Below, one piece after another: positions 21,673 through 32,652 of a stretch of 64,000 nt of DNA. Positions within the stretch are counted from its first letter, which is position 1, and each line of letters begins with the position of its first letter. Under the pieces are notes generated by a model. The model had not been told where the DNA came from. It worked only from the letters and a program-made list of their open reading frames with translations, and searched no databases. Both the position numbers and the translations under genes were made by a program. This DNA comes from Lasioglossum baleicum (Eukaryota > Arthropoda > Insecta > Hymenoptera > Halictidae), in the NCBI RefSeq assembly GCF_051020765.1, contig NC_134934.1, positions 15,266,001 through 15,330,000 on the forward strand, read 5' to 3'.

Positions 21673-22480
21673 ATGGACATTGCAGATTCGGGGAGCAAGT
21701 TCGGGTTCTCCGTGATTCCCAGCTCGCTGTACGATTTCATGTCTAAGCGGGGAGGTTCCGTCTGCGGTGATCATGAAATGAAGCTTCAATATGCATGCGG
21801 TACACCGCTCTTTCACCCCTTTCTCTGTACCGCTGCATCCACCTACGCGTCCGCGGTTCCCCGCGCCCGTCCCTGTCCGCTCCCCCTGCTTGTCCCGAAT
21901 GGAATCCTTTCCCTGTGCCTGTTCTCTGTCTCTGTTCCCCGTCAGACACACTCTCGATGGGGGTGGTTGCTGGTAGTGCCAGCTGGATCATTATCCGCTC
22001 TCTTTCCCTCCCCTCGCTCGCAAAACCTGTCTCTCTTCCTCTGCGATGGAAGCCGTCCTCTCCACACCGTTTCCTCTTCGTCCTCGTGCTCGTCCTCTTG
22101 CTCGAACGACCGGCGGTCTTGCTCCCGCTTGTACATCCGCGACTACGTTTCCCATCCACCCCCTTCGTCTCCATCGGCTTCAACCCCTCCGCTATCGCTC
22201 TCCTCAGCTATCCTTCTCTTGCCGTTGTATATCGGCGGCTGAGAGGAGCAGCCGCTTCCCGGCAATCGTGATTTTCCGTCCCCGCACCGACGACGGACCA
22301 ACGTAAACCTGGAACTGCCGCCGCCGCCGCATGAGAGCAGGCCAGATGTGACTACACACGTCCCGCTTTGTGTCCCGCGGGTTATTGAAATTCTCGCGTG
22401 CAGACGAACCCCACCACACCGCGTCGCGTCGCGTCGCCTCGCGTTGCCCAGCACCGACGACGTCGTATTTTCTCTGCCAG
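21673..22480. other. GC-rich, pyrimidine-biased island
   Basis: Strong C/T bias on the + strand with CpG. Frames up to 189 codons are open on both strands at once (21673-22242 +, 21743-22183 -), so they are compositional. Holds (CCG)n at 22319-22330 and a GTCGC array at 22421-22446. A promoter or 5' exon is possible, not shown. Confidence 0.4.
22421..22446. repeat. (GCGTC)n short array
   Basis: GCGTCGCGTCGCGTCGCCTC followed by GCGTTG: about five 5-bp units, the last two mutated. Confidence 0.85.
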
Positions 22481-22801
22481 TTTACTACAGTGGGCTGGAT
22501 CCAGAAATTTGGTAATTCGTCGTGAAACTATCTATCAAGGGACAAGCGCTATCGAAAAGAAATTCGATTTTACTGGATCCATCTCATATCGGGACTGATG
22601 GTAACGAAAGGATTAATCTCTTAGAATGTTAGCACACTTTCACGAAGTTTTCCCGCTTCTCCTCTCGGTCGATTCGTAGGCCGGAGGTAATAGCATTTGA
22701 AGATAGAAAAAAAATGTAAATCGTACTAAATTCTGTTGAATTTGATACTACAGCCATTTGTAAACCATAATTGCATAAAGATCCGCAGTCTACTGATTAA
22801 G

Positions 22802-22921
22802 GGAAGTCGAAGGGTGCTTAAAATCCTAAAATCCTACAAGAGTTTGCGAAACGCGGTGCAATTTTACTGGATTCAGTCTCATATCAGGACTGATGGTAAC
22901 GAAAGGATTAATCTCTTAGCA
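22802..22921 (+). pseudogene. Non-LTR retrotransposon RNase H fragment, array unit 2
   Basis: The + frame from 22802 reads about 40 residues containing SRRVLKILKSYKSLRNAV, then FYWIQSHIRTDGNERINLL. RNase H domains of insect non-LTR elements have an SR-type helix followed by a strand and the WVPSHVGIxGNExAD motif. Here W, SH, GNE and the spacing are preserved, while the Asp of GNExAD is replaced (RINLL). The catalytic TDS before the helix is lost: the frame is preceded directly by a TAGACTG-family end. A non-functional remnant only. Confidence 0.75.
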
Positions 22922-23098
22922 ATTGTTAGCACACTTTTAGCAAGTTTTTCCGCTTCTCCTCTCGGTCGATTCGTAGGCCGGAGGTAATAACATTTGTAGA
23001 TCCAAAATAAATGGAAATCGTACTAAATTCTGTCGAATTTGATACTACAGCCATTTGTAAACCACAATTGCATGAACATCCGCAGTCTACTGATTAAG

Positions 23099-23221
23099 AG
23101 AAGTCGGAGGGTTTTTAAAATCCTAAAATCCTACAAGAGTTTGCGAAACGCGGTGCAATTTTACTGGATTCAGTCTCATATCGGGACTGATGGTAAAGAA
23201 AGGATTAATCTCTTAGATTGT
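23099..23221 (+). pseudogene. Non-LTR retrotransposon RNase H fragment, array unit 3
   Basis: Same frame as unit 2: SRRVFKILKSYKSLRNAV and FYWIQSHIGTDGKERINLL, then a stop shortly after. This copy keeps G where unit 2 has R in SHIGTD and has K in place of N in GNE. Array unit 1 (22565-22620) has a one-base deletion within the same motif, so its frame is broken. Confidence 0.75.
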
Positions 23222-23290
23222 TAGCACACTTTCACCGAGATTTTCCGCTCCTTCTCTCGGTTATCGATTCGTAGGCCCGAGATGCGTCTA

Positions 23291-24493
23291 CATTTTAGTA
23301 GAACGTTCTTTTTTCCTTTCTTTTGGACCGTGTCCCGAGCAGCGAGGACGAGAGCCCTCCACAGATCGTGAGCGTTCCGTGAGTTCGGGGAAATAGGTTG
23401 CCGAGATAAACGGCGAATTATAATTTTAAATTAGATCCGCGGCGGCACCTCCCCCGCGCGCCGTGCTTTCCTCCCGATCCTGTACACGCGAGTTCCCGGA
23501 TAACCGCTGATTTTAGGGTAGATCCTGCGTGTTACCGTCGAGTGTCCTCTCTCCGGTCGAGGGCTGGGCTGAGGCAGAGCTGAAGTGCCTCGCTGATGAG
23601 CGTGATATACAGGGTGGCCTGAGAAACCAGGACCTCCAACCTTTTCAATAAGACGAACTTAACGGTAAACCTACGTAATTTACGGAATTTGTTTTCAGGA
23701 AACTATTGAATCTTTTGCCTTGAAGCTTTGCATACATGTTTACTGGTATTTGAAGAATATGTGTGATTTTTTAAATGTACAAATAATAAAAATTACGTGA
23801 GTTACATATACATATACTTTTTTTAGAGAGCATGTTTTTCGGGTTTTCTATCGATTGGCACCAAAAAATGAAGTTGTTTGTTCATCAGCATGAATTCAAT
23901 TATACTGTCCGAGCGGCCGAGCGAAAATAAATGGAAAATCTTGATTATTTATACGAAATGGCGACATATTCTAAAGTCAAATCACCAATTATTTCGATAT
24001 CGTTCCGGCAGAAATTCATTTTAGAATGAACAGGGAAATTGGAATGTAGAATTAATATAAATCACGATCGGAAATTTAATTATATTTATAGGTAGATTTC
24101 GTTTTCCGGTAAGATGTGCGTGCATCACGTTAATCAACCGTGCCGAGCCTCGATATTTCGCTGCTGCCAATGCGAATGAATTTGCCGCATAAACAGTGGG
24201 GTAAAGTATACTCTGGTTACCGGAGAATCGACATTAACCCCCGCCACGTCTGTCGGGGCTATAAATTTCAAAGCGATAATAATGTGGCTCGTAAGTCAAA
24301 CTATTAACGAAATTAGATACTGCGTTTGATAAAACTAGTTAGCATTTTATTGAAACAATAAATGTGGGAGAAAAATTAATGGCTCATTTCTTTTAAACAT
24401 TAGTTTAACGTTCATTTTGATAAAAGTTGTTTATTGCAGTATTGCTCGGTTCACAGTCAGCGAGGTACATACTACGTACTGTTTTCTGGCACG
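23291..24493. other. Unassigned sequence; possible transposon edge at 23608
   Basis: GATATACAGGGTGGCCTGAG at 23600-23620 resembles the ATACAGGGTGTCC edge seen at 59436 and often met at repeat boundaries in insect genomes. No second edge or coding remains were found. The rest is AT-rich and featureless. Confidence 0.3.
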
Positions 24494-24539
24494 CCTCGTC
24501 TTGAATGTCTTGGCAATAGCCATAGATTACAAACTATTA
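24494..24539 (+). repeat. R3 dispersed repeat, copy 2
   Basis: CCTCGTCTTGAATGTCTTGG followed by CAATAGCCATAGATTACAAA, matching 18486-18531 in the same orientation. Confidence 0.75.
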
Positions 24540-24654
24540 CACAAATAAGTGCCTTATTTAAAAGTATGAAACATTAAAACACTTAGGATTTTATTCGGAG
24601 TTCGTTCAAAAGTTTACAAAACCGTTTGTTCTTACATACTCGGAATCCACATTG

Positions 24655-24942
24655 ACTTGTACAGCTAGCCTGCAATCCTCGAGGAAGGTAAATAAATATT
24701 TACTTGAAACAATAATATAATGCAGAAAAAATAGCCGAGTTTTCGTGTGTTTCGATTTATTAATGTATAATGCATATCTATAACTTCTGCACCGAAACTT
24801 CATCCTAGTTGCAGAGATATAAATGCTCACGTGTTAGAATCATTCAGATTATTTCAGGCATCACAAAAAGATTATTCGATTTCACGTCGTTACACGAAGC
24901 TAAATTCCAGAGTTTTCGATTCGTTCTACGTTAACGAAAGAA
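24655..24942 (-). repeat. R4 dispersed repeat, copy 2 (inverted)
   Basis: Starts ACTTGTACAGCTAGCCTGCA and ends GTTCTACGTTAACGAAAGAA, the reverse complement of 19541-19791 with moderate divergence and small insertions. The R3 copies beside both R4 copies are in the same orientation, so the two units are not one simple inverted duplication. Confidence 0.85.
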
Positions 24943-27515
24943 CGGATATCAATATTGAATTGATGGATATCAATCTTAAAATTGCACTTGCTGATTTCCG
25001 CCATAGTGCATAAAATTCGCAGCTGGTGATCAGCCAGCGCGGTGAATTCGATCAGGCGTCCATTTTCGAAGAACGTTGGAACGATGGTTGAAGCAAGAGG
25101 GACATCAAGGAACAAGCATGGTTTCCCCGGAGCGTGGTACCGGGGTTTGCGTACACGTCGATGTCCTCGATCAAGACGCTGACCAAGCAAACATATTTAC
25201 CAGAGCAAATTGCACGTCCCTAGTCACGTATGCATATTAACGGCCACGTGCCGAAAGGCCAGTACACGTCCACTTCCGCTGCGGCCCGGTGCATCCATCG
25301 AAATCCCGCGTGTTAGCGCCGGCCTGGTAAGATTGATGTGGCCGGTGTCAGCAACATAATTGAATGAGTAGCCTGGTACCTGTGTCGGCGCTCATAGTGA
25401 ACGCCGCCGCTGTCCTCGCTCTTAATTCTGCCGCTCGCGGGTACGAGCTCCGAGGGGCCAGAACCTAAACCTTCGATTAATTACCGACGAACACCTGGGA
25501 TATACAACTGGCCTCGGTGCTGGGATTGGCCTTGAGCATTCCACCATCGATTCGGTGCACATCCTTCCTGTGACCGTCACCTTCTATTTGCCATACCCTG
25601 CCCGTTTCGCCTCGTAGATGCACTGACCATTCATCGTACGGCCATTATCGATTCCGCGAATCGACGCACAGTGGTCCTTTCCATTGATTTAGCTGGCCGC
25701 AATTATTTATGATAGTTAATGGGCCCAAGAAAGTTTTCATATTACATCATTTTTTATCTATTTTTCGCGTAATTGCAAGATGCAGCGGGCTACGTGCGAT
25801 TCGAGAAAACCGCTCGCAAAAATCTACAGGCTGATTCATCTAAGAGGAAACGCTGTTCAATCGGTGGTAAACATTTTTGGAAGGATTTGTATTTACACTG
25901 TGGATCTTCAGGCAAATTCTAAATGGCTTGTTTTATCAGAACTAGGGTGAGGAACAAGTTCAATTTGTCAATGAAAATTTAGGGTCTTCCAAGGTGTCGA
26001 GGATACCCATCATCTACGATTCGAAGATCTGCATCCTACTATAATTTCGCATTACCAGGCTCGTCGAGTCCTAAAGCTCGAAACGGACGACTCTTTACCA
26101 AGATGAATCTTAATGTCCCGAGGTTCCATTTTGACCGCGACTCCTTTCAAAACCCGCTTATCACCGAATGCCGAGCGCACGCAACGCAACGGCGGCCTCT
26201 ACTCTGAGCCAACAGATTTCGGGACGCCTAGTTTCTTCAGCATCGTGAAAGAACCATTCATCGCGGCGAACTTGTGGCTCGCGTCTACTTACCGAAATCA
26301 AAAGCATCCTAGCGCGGTTTCAATGAGGCAGGACAGCGTCGAATTCCTCGGACGGCTCAAGGTTTCACGGACACCTTGTGTGCGCGGAACAGTTTGTCGA
26401 GGTTCAAAAAGGAAAGGAGAGAATCGTTTAGGAAGTGTACACGATCCCTTCATTTTACAAGCGTCCCGTAATACGCGTCGTCCAGAGAGAAGGGAGAAGA
26501 AGACATTTTCTTTGATGCGGCTCGTGACCTACAATCTTAGAACGGAGCCTATTTTTAGAGCAAAGAACACGGTTCTTGTCCGCGGACCTGTTTCAAACAC
26601 GTCGTCTTCCGCGGCTCATTTCGCACGCCCTTTAACATTCTTCCGTTTTTAATGAGCAGTCCATGCCCGCTTTAAATATTCCGTGGCCTGCCGGAAATCC
26701 TTCTGTTATTATCATATTCAATCGGCTGTTGTGGAACACCAGAAGATAACAGGTAGACATTTCCAACGAAGTTGAAGTTGTAGCTGTGGCGGCTATCTTC
26801 TACTTGATAGTTTAAACTATCATGATCTGTTTGATAGTTTATCGTACATACAATGGGTGTACAAAGTATTCGTACACCTTTGAAAGCCCCGAATCTCTGA
26901 CCAGGTTCTTTCTTGGTTCCCGCAAGGCGTGTCCAACCACGTTCGATCGCATTTCCGTTAATTTTACAACCAGCGCGAGGACAATTATCGCCACGTTTGT
27001 TTAGCAAACACCGGACCGGCTGCGCCTGCCGGCTCGCTGTAGGCAGAAGCATTACTTCCGTCCGCATTTAGTTAGGCTGCTTCTGTTTGGACGGGGGCTA
27101 GGTCCTTCCTGATAGGCAAACTGCGAAAACACGCCCTCCAGTCACCACACCGTCAAATAATAACAAGCTGCGATGACCACCGAACAGGACTCTGATTTCG
27201 TGTTTACCTTCGGTCCAGAAAATTCCGAAGGAATCGGAACTTTGTCGACCACCGACTTCGTTGCTGGTCGACCTCGAACGGCCACTCTGAAACGCGTCCA
27301 TTTGCGAATGACCCGTCGTTCGATGCAATTTTCATGTTACCGAATCTGTTAACCTTCATGTCAATAACCGGGTACCCGCCTCGAATGTCTTTTCAAAACT
27401 TCTTTAATGCTTTTGTTGACCATTAGAAATGATTATTCGAGATTCTTATGGTCTTGGGTAATCACGGATTTGAAAAATGTTAACATTAATTTTGATGTAA
27501 CTCCCTCTTCTTGTA
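24943..27515. other. Unassigned sequence, moderately GC-rich
   Basis: CpG-rich stretches at 25240-25680 and 26100-26660. A + frame is open at 26113-26652 (179 codons) but its peptide has no recognisable domain, and a - frame at 26672-27067 is equally long. An 18-bp perfect palindrome (TGATAGTTTAAACTATCA) lies at 26805-26822. ACAATGGGTGTACAAAGTAT at 26849 resembles a Tc1-type terminal repeat without a partner. Confidence 0.35.
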
Positions 27516-27519
27516 ATTG

Positions 27520-27559
27520 GTGTTGACAATTACTCTTTCGCATAAAGATCCGCAATCTA
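27520..27559. mobile_element. TAGACTG-family right end
   Basis: GCATAAAGATCCGCAATCTA ends the copy. The sequence upstream (TGTAATTGGTGTTGACAATT) only loosely resembles type B. Confidence 0.6.
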
Positions 27560-28392
27560 AGTTACGAGAAAGATAAAACTATTTTATAAGTAAGATGTTT
27601 TTATATCGTTAAAGAAGAAAAGTCTCAAGAAATAAATTGTTTTAATATGAAATGAGAATAGGAGAAGAATATCGCAGGAAGACGGAATTCGGGAAAACGC
27701 ATCGCGTGCTCGAGAAGCATAAATCGCGAATTGATCGGATATCGATCAAGAAGTGAAGGTTATCCGGTGCGGAATTATTCGAAAGGCGGACGGTTATAAT
27801 TTGACCGGTGATAAATCAGGAATTCAGCGCGTACTGGTACGCGAATTTGTTCCTTTGTTTTTGCGGCTGCCTGTGTACCTACATCGGCGAGTCGGATCGA
27901 CCTCCGACCCCCCAAAACCTTCTTCTTCCCGTTTCGTTCGTGGCGAAGAGTAAAAGGTACAAGAAGAGCATCGAAGGGGGCGTACGGTGCGCCACGTCGT
28001 AAACATATTTTTATTAAATAATTAGAGATTAGGGCTGCCCTTAATGGGTGGTTAGCTCACTCGTGCCCTCCATTCCGCGCATTCCATCCCGGCGTACGTG
28101 AGATTCCCACACTACGTATCTCTTTAAACTTCCTTGCTTTGGCTGCGCTGCACCAGATCGACCAATTCGTGGACTTTAAATGCTTCGAGCACGTAACACG
28201 ACCGTAGTTAACGCGTTGAATGTCGACGACGCCCATAAAAGTCGTGCAAAATCACAACAACTCACTTAATAATACACGAACAGGAGCGACAAAGTTTATC
28301 GTAATAAACAGAGATGTTAAATAGAGAATTTAACTCTTTCTCATTAAGTTTAGAAAACCATGGAACCAGTGAAATAACACGGATGTTATAAC
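27560..28392. other. Unassigned sequence
   Basis: No gene or repeat recognised. Short overlapping frames at 27753-28006 on both strands show no domain. Confidence 0.4.
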
Positions 28393-28490
28393 TAGACTGT
28401 AAAACTTGGGTGAATTCACATTTTCATAGGAAAACTCGAACGACTGAAACGAAATAAAATCTTACTTCCTCCATGAATGGTATCAGCAAA
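28393..28490. mobile_element. TAGACTG-family element, decayed type A left half
   Basis: Starts TAGACTGTAAAACTTGG and keeps GAAATAAAATCTTACTTCCT, corresponding to AATAAAATCTTATTTTTAAT of the complete copy at 15404. The right half is lost. Confidence 0.5.
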
Positions 28491-29547
28491 CGGGAACTAC
28501 AATGAACCTCTGCGAAATGCCGCGAAACATCAAATATTATAATACATAGCAAATGCGTGTTTTTATAGAAAAATTTGCGCACCGGTGCAATTTAATTTTC
28601 CCGTTATTGATTCCAGCCAGTATATTAAGCAAGGACGAAATAAAACTGTGCTAATTTTTATGGAACGAAGAATAAAAAAATCGATGAAATCTCGTTTATC
28701 TCACTCGCTTCTCTAAAACCTGTATTTTTAATTGCAGCAGTTAGATATTTCAGCCTAGAGTCTGAAGACCATATATTCATGCCCTCCGCTGTTTCTTCGG
28801 AAGGTTTTCATGGAAAGGGGATCGCGGGGAAGCGTCACGGATGAATTTGTTCGATCGCGGATCGCCGCGCAGCCGAATTGTGCTGCTCTGTTTAAACACA
28901 CGAAGGTGCCGTGTGTACACTGATTCCGTCTGGCGGATAGCTAGCTCTGGGTAGCCTTCGTGTGCGTACCCGTTGATCGCGTACGGGTCTAATATCGGGC
29001 CGGTGCTTTGTACCGTCTGTTTGCTTTGGCCCCGGCCTTGTCGGTATCGATCACGTCTACGAGGGCAGTCTTCAAAATCCACTGGAGACCATCTAATTCT
29101 AGGTGTAGCACCGACCACCGGAATCCGCAACCTTGCGACCCGCACCGATCCGAGCAAACATCGGACAACGAATTGGTTTGATTCGGTGATCCGATGGTAA
29201 ATTCGACACGCCAGCCGATCCACCGTGGAGCTCCCCTTCCGGCACAATGGACCAGCGTCTTGAGATTGAACGCTGCACAGCCGGGACAAGTGAATTTATC
29301 GAGGAAATCGACAAAAACGTCCGCACAATGCTTGGCAAAATACTGGCTGATGGTTTTGTCTGTTTTTCGAAAGTGGCCAGCTCATTCTGTACTGACTGAC
29401 GTGACTGATATTTACTATCCTTCAAAAGACAATTTGTAGAACCAGGTAGGCTTACAGTAAAAAATTTCTTAAATCAATGTTTTCTCACCGAAAATAAAGA
29501 ACATGTTAATATATCAGGCCGTTCGCAAAGTAATTTCGTTTCTCTCA
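28491..29547. other. Unassigned sequence
   Basis: Holds a - frame of 170 codons (28777-29289) and a + frame at 29247-29399. Neither peptide has a domain I can support. The 28500-28780 part is AT-rich. Confidence 0.35.
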
Positions 29548-29635
29548 TTAACTGGGTGAAATATAAAACAGTGGAAAATATAAAATATCCAAGAGTATTG
29601 TCATGTTGTTTTCAACGTGAAAAGACTATTAAAAT
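29548..29635. repeat. Fragment shared with the 12063 element
   Basis: CTGGGTGAAATATAAAACAG, then TTGTCATGTTGTTTTCAACG and GAAAAGACTATT, match 12097-12162 with one inserted stretch. No terminal repeat is present here. Confidence 0.7.
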
Positions 29636-30762
29636 TTGGAAGCAGTTATTGATCTACGGTTTAACACATTAAAGAGGCCGCTGTAACTCTCGGATCGCGG
29701 CAAAATAAATCCGTAGGCAATTTCCGGAAGCAGGCTCGAGATCATTCCGTTGAATTAGGTTTAATTTTTCATTCTAAATTCATGCCGTGCGGAATCTTAT
29801 CCGGCGCTCTATCGGTGATGTATCTACGCATTAAAGAGACGGGAAAACTTTTAAATGGCTCTTTTTCGCGGACGTTACCTTAATGCCCGGCGGTCTTAAT
29901 ACTCAAACTTTCACCTTCGCCAGAATTTCGCGGTGCTCTATACCCTGGTCCACCACCGCCCCTCTCCGGTTTCGTTCCGTTTGTTCCCCAGTTTCGTTTT
30001 CTCCCACAGTGGAAGTATAGAGCAGAATCCGAGGGAATCGCGGGTACCGAAAAAGCGAGGGAGTGAATATGTATACATATGGATGTATGTATGTATGTAT
30101 ACGGCACCGAACGAAGGAACAAGAAGAAGAAGGAGAAGAAGAAGCGGGTTTGCCTAGCCGAACAGAACCGAAAACTGTGGTTATGCTCTTCAAGAGCCAC
30201 TAAAAGGGCGCCTACCTGCCAGAACCATTGATTACCGAAACTCTTCTTCCCACACAGTCTCACAGTCGGAACAACAAGTCAAACTACGCTAAAAAGCGCT
30301 AACGGAGCTCACGGGCCACGGTAAGTATACTATCCTCACGCCACTTAGAGACCACTGTAATTTCCATTAGGAACTTTGTGTAATCGCTTAGGTGTCTATG
30401 CAAGGCCTTTCTGGGGAACTCGCCGGAATCCGCCTTTATGACGAATCGCGAATTCGGAATGCGTACCCTCGACTCTCAGGATCTCTTATGCTTGCCGTTT
30501 CTTCCCATTTTTGGCTCGATTTCCCAGCGTCCATTAATTTTCGAACACTCTTAAAAAGACGGCCAATTTTTTTATTATTGGACCGTACAATTCACCAATC
30601 AATGTCAAACTTTCACAATGCATATAATCGACACAGATCTACGAAACGTATTTTTTAAATTTGCAATATAGGCTCACATTAAAAAGCTGTAACGTGCAAC
30701 TTTTAGTATTTTCTCTACAATTCCGACCAATTGCAATTCGGAAAGACTTAAACGAAGAATAA
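29636..30762. other. Unassigned sequence with microsatellites and one strong donor-like site
   Basis: Contains (ATGT)n at 30083-30100 and an AAGAAG tract at 30120-30148. CACGGTAAGTAT at 30316-30327 is a near-consensus 5' splice site following a CpG-richer stretch, so a non-coding first exon is conceivable. No coding frame with a recognisable product. Confidence 0.35.
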
Positions 30763-31166
30763 CGTACTTTTATCAAAGAAACCGTATTAAATGCTTTGAA
30801 ACAGACAGCAAATCCAGATTCAGAGTCACGACGACCTCAATTACTTTCACAAAACAAAGAAGTAGATGACTTTTTTCCTTTATGGAAAAAGAAACAAATG
30901 ATATCAGTCATGCAAACATTGCAGAATTGGAATTATTTCAATATTTGAACGATAGTGATACACGAATTGAAAGTATTGCAAAGTACAAATACATGAAAAC
31001 ATTATTTTTAAAATACAACACAGCCATTCCGTCCTCTGCCCCAGTTGAGAGACTTTTTAGCTTTGCTGGACTGATGCTGTGTCCTCGAAGGAGCACCCAA
31101 ACAGATTCCAATTTGGAACGCTGCACCTTATTGTATGCGAATAGCAGCAGTCAAACAAAAAAATAA
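30763..31166 (+). pseudogene. hAT transposase, C-terminal remnant (frameshifted)
   Basis: Two + frames join at a T-run near 30870: the upstream one reads RTFIKETVLNALKQT and later NKEVDDFFPL, the downstream one (from ~30882) reads ISHANIAELELFQYLNDSDT, then IPSSAPVERLFSFAGLMLCP and RRSTQTDSNLERCTLLYAN. The SAPVERLFSxAGLxLxPRRxxLxxxxxExxLxLxxN pattern is the C-terminal dimerisation region of hAT transposases. The catalytic core and N-terminal BED zinc finger are absent, and a one-base frameshift breaks the frame. No terminal repeats were found, so the element's borders and family are unknown. It cannot encode an active enzyme. Confidence 0.9.
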
Positions 31167-31295
31167 AACGAATATGTGGCAAATGATATAGTTTCTTATA
31201 TTAAGTACCATTTCTTCTTTAAATTATTGCTAAAATAAGAAATATTAAATAAGTAATGCGATTTCTGAAAGTATTAGGGGTATATAACGATGCAA

Positions 31296-31430
31296 AAAAT
31301 AAAATATTCTATTTAGTGTTTCAGATTATTCAAATAGAAATATTTTACTTTGTGTTTCAGATTATTAAAATAGAAATATTTTATTTCAAGGTTCAGATTG
31401 TTCAAATAAAATACTATTTTCCTTAAGCAA
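31296..31430. repeat. 36-bp tandem array beside the hAT remnant
   Basis: CAGATTATTCAAATAGAAAT recurs at 31322, 31358 and 31394 (exact period 36) with small changes, giving about 3.5 units of AT-rich sequence. It lies ~130 bp downstream of the transposase stop. Confidence 0.88.
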
Positions 31431-31707
31431 AATAAAATCTAAAATATTAAATAGTATTTCAAATATTTTTTATGCTAGACGCACAGTTTTTTTTAAATTT
31501 GTTTTTTAATATTGCATTGTCATCCAGTTCTGAGCTATGTTTAAAGATTTGACGCATACAACAACAACGACAACGACAACATCGACAACTCGGCAAGCTA
31601 ATTATAAGCGTGGTAGAAAAGTTCAAATCATACAGTCCAATATTTAAAAAGTCATCGTTTTTTTCAGAGCGCCCGAATATTAATGGGAGTTGATACCATA
31701 CGGTAAT

Positions 31708-31861
31708 TGTGCTCATAATTATGATAGAGGTCAATGTCAAAATAAAAAAAAAACTGAGTTTTCCAGTTATTCCACATCACATTATTTGAAACTAAATGAA
31801 TTCAATGCAATTTTTACGATATTGTCAAAAATGAAATCTAATTCATTTAGAGTCTCAAAAA
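31708..31861. mobile_element. R2-family element, right end truncated
   Basis: Left end TGTGCTCATAATTATGATAG, then CACATCACATTATTTGAAAC and TAAATGAATTCAATGCAATT shared with 9934-10156 and 2923-3079. The right inverted repeat is not recognisable. Confidence 0.65.
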
Positions 31862-32469
31862 TTTGATTTTTAAAGATTTACCTGTGCGTGATCTCCGAAC
31901 CATGCGAAACAAGGGAGGTTCGTTGTCGGTCGGATAGTCAGACGTGTTCACCTAATTGCCACGTTTATACAGCTTCTGTGAAACTGTGTCCGATGACAGG
32001 ATATAATTGGAATATTTATCAATCGTTTGTACTTTCACTTTCAAAAGTACAATTTCAAGGTTCAACGATTGTTTTAGCTTCTCGGTCAACGGATTGTGAG
32101 AACCACAGTAGAAGTTACAGTCGATGGTTACCAATTCTTTTTTTTTTAGCAACGACGTATCATTAAGATAGTTATGGAGTACCTTTATGTAGGTTACGCG
32201 AATGAAAAGGATCCTTGGTCGAGGCAGAAAATCGTGAAGGAAAGAAAATCAGCTACAAGCAATCGCAGGTGAATGTAGGTGCAGTACTATAAATAGAGAT
32301 TATACGACATTGTGACTGCAACGTACATGGAAAAATCATTGAAAATTCATGCGAGTGCAACTGTTCAATTACGTGGGTGATGAATGGGGAAATTCCTGCG
32401 TGCGTTGCATAAACTGGAATTACAATTGCAACTTATACAATGTCTTTGGAATATATCAGTTGCTGAACA
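31862..32469. other. Unassigned sequence
   Basis: AT-rich, with small overlapping frames. Nothing recognised. Confidence 0.4.
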
Positions 32470-32652
32470 AAATGATCGTTTCAAATGGCGTAGAAAAATG
32501 AGTGGATGAAATTTAAAACAGTAAAGAGATTAGAAGAGTTTAAAAATTAAGCTTAAATTTAAAATGAACATTAAACAAAACCAAAGAAATGTTGATCTGT
32601 CTTCTGCTTCTGCAACTGATCCAAACAATGTTTATTTTGCAGAAACAGTCTA
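32470..32652. mobile_element. TAGACTG-family element, decayed type B
   Basis: Interior GAGTGGATGAAATTTAAAAC and TGTTTATTTTGCAG follow the type B order. The right end is reduced to GCAGAAACAGTCTA and is followed by GTAACGCT. The left terminal repeat is not recognisable. Confidence 0.6.

Larger units (their letters stand above)
22565..23290 (+). repeat. ~296-bp tandem array of fused transposon half and RNase H remnant
   Basis: The anchor GGACTGATGGTAACGAAAGG occurs at ~22592, ~22887 and ~23184 (mutated in the third), giving periods of ~295-297 and about 2.4 units. Each full unit runs: RNase H remnant, then GTTAGCACACTTT and CGGTCGATTCGTAGGCCGGA, then half a type A element (ACTAAATTCTGTCGAATTTG, ending at the family terminal repeat at 22792 and 23089), then back into RNase H sequence. 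Confidence 0.92.

Noticed and set aside
21673..22271. Overlapping 189- and 158-codon plus-strand frames
   Set aside because: C/T-rich composition; a 146-codon minus frame covers the same bases. No motif.
26113..26652. 179-codon plus-strand frame
   Set aside because: No domain or bias beyond local composition; an opposing frame of similar quality follows directly.
26849..26882. ACAATGGGTGTACAAAGTATTC as a Tc1 terminal repeat
   Set aside because: Suggestive sequence next to TA, but no inverse partner was found within several kilobases.
28777..29289. 170-codon minus-strand frame
   Set aside because: Protein-like in places (GPILDPYAINGYAHEGYPE) but no family, splice context or conservation can be shown, and a plus frame overlaps it.
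29247..29399. Short plus-strand frame reading GTSEFIEEIDKN, faintly like the start of LSm1
   Set aside because: Only about a dozen residues look similar and the Sm motifs that should follow are absent. Too weak to call even a pseudogene.
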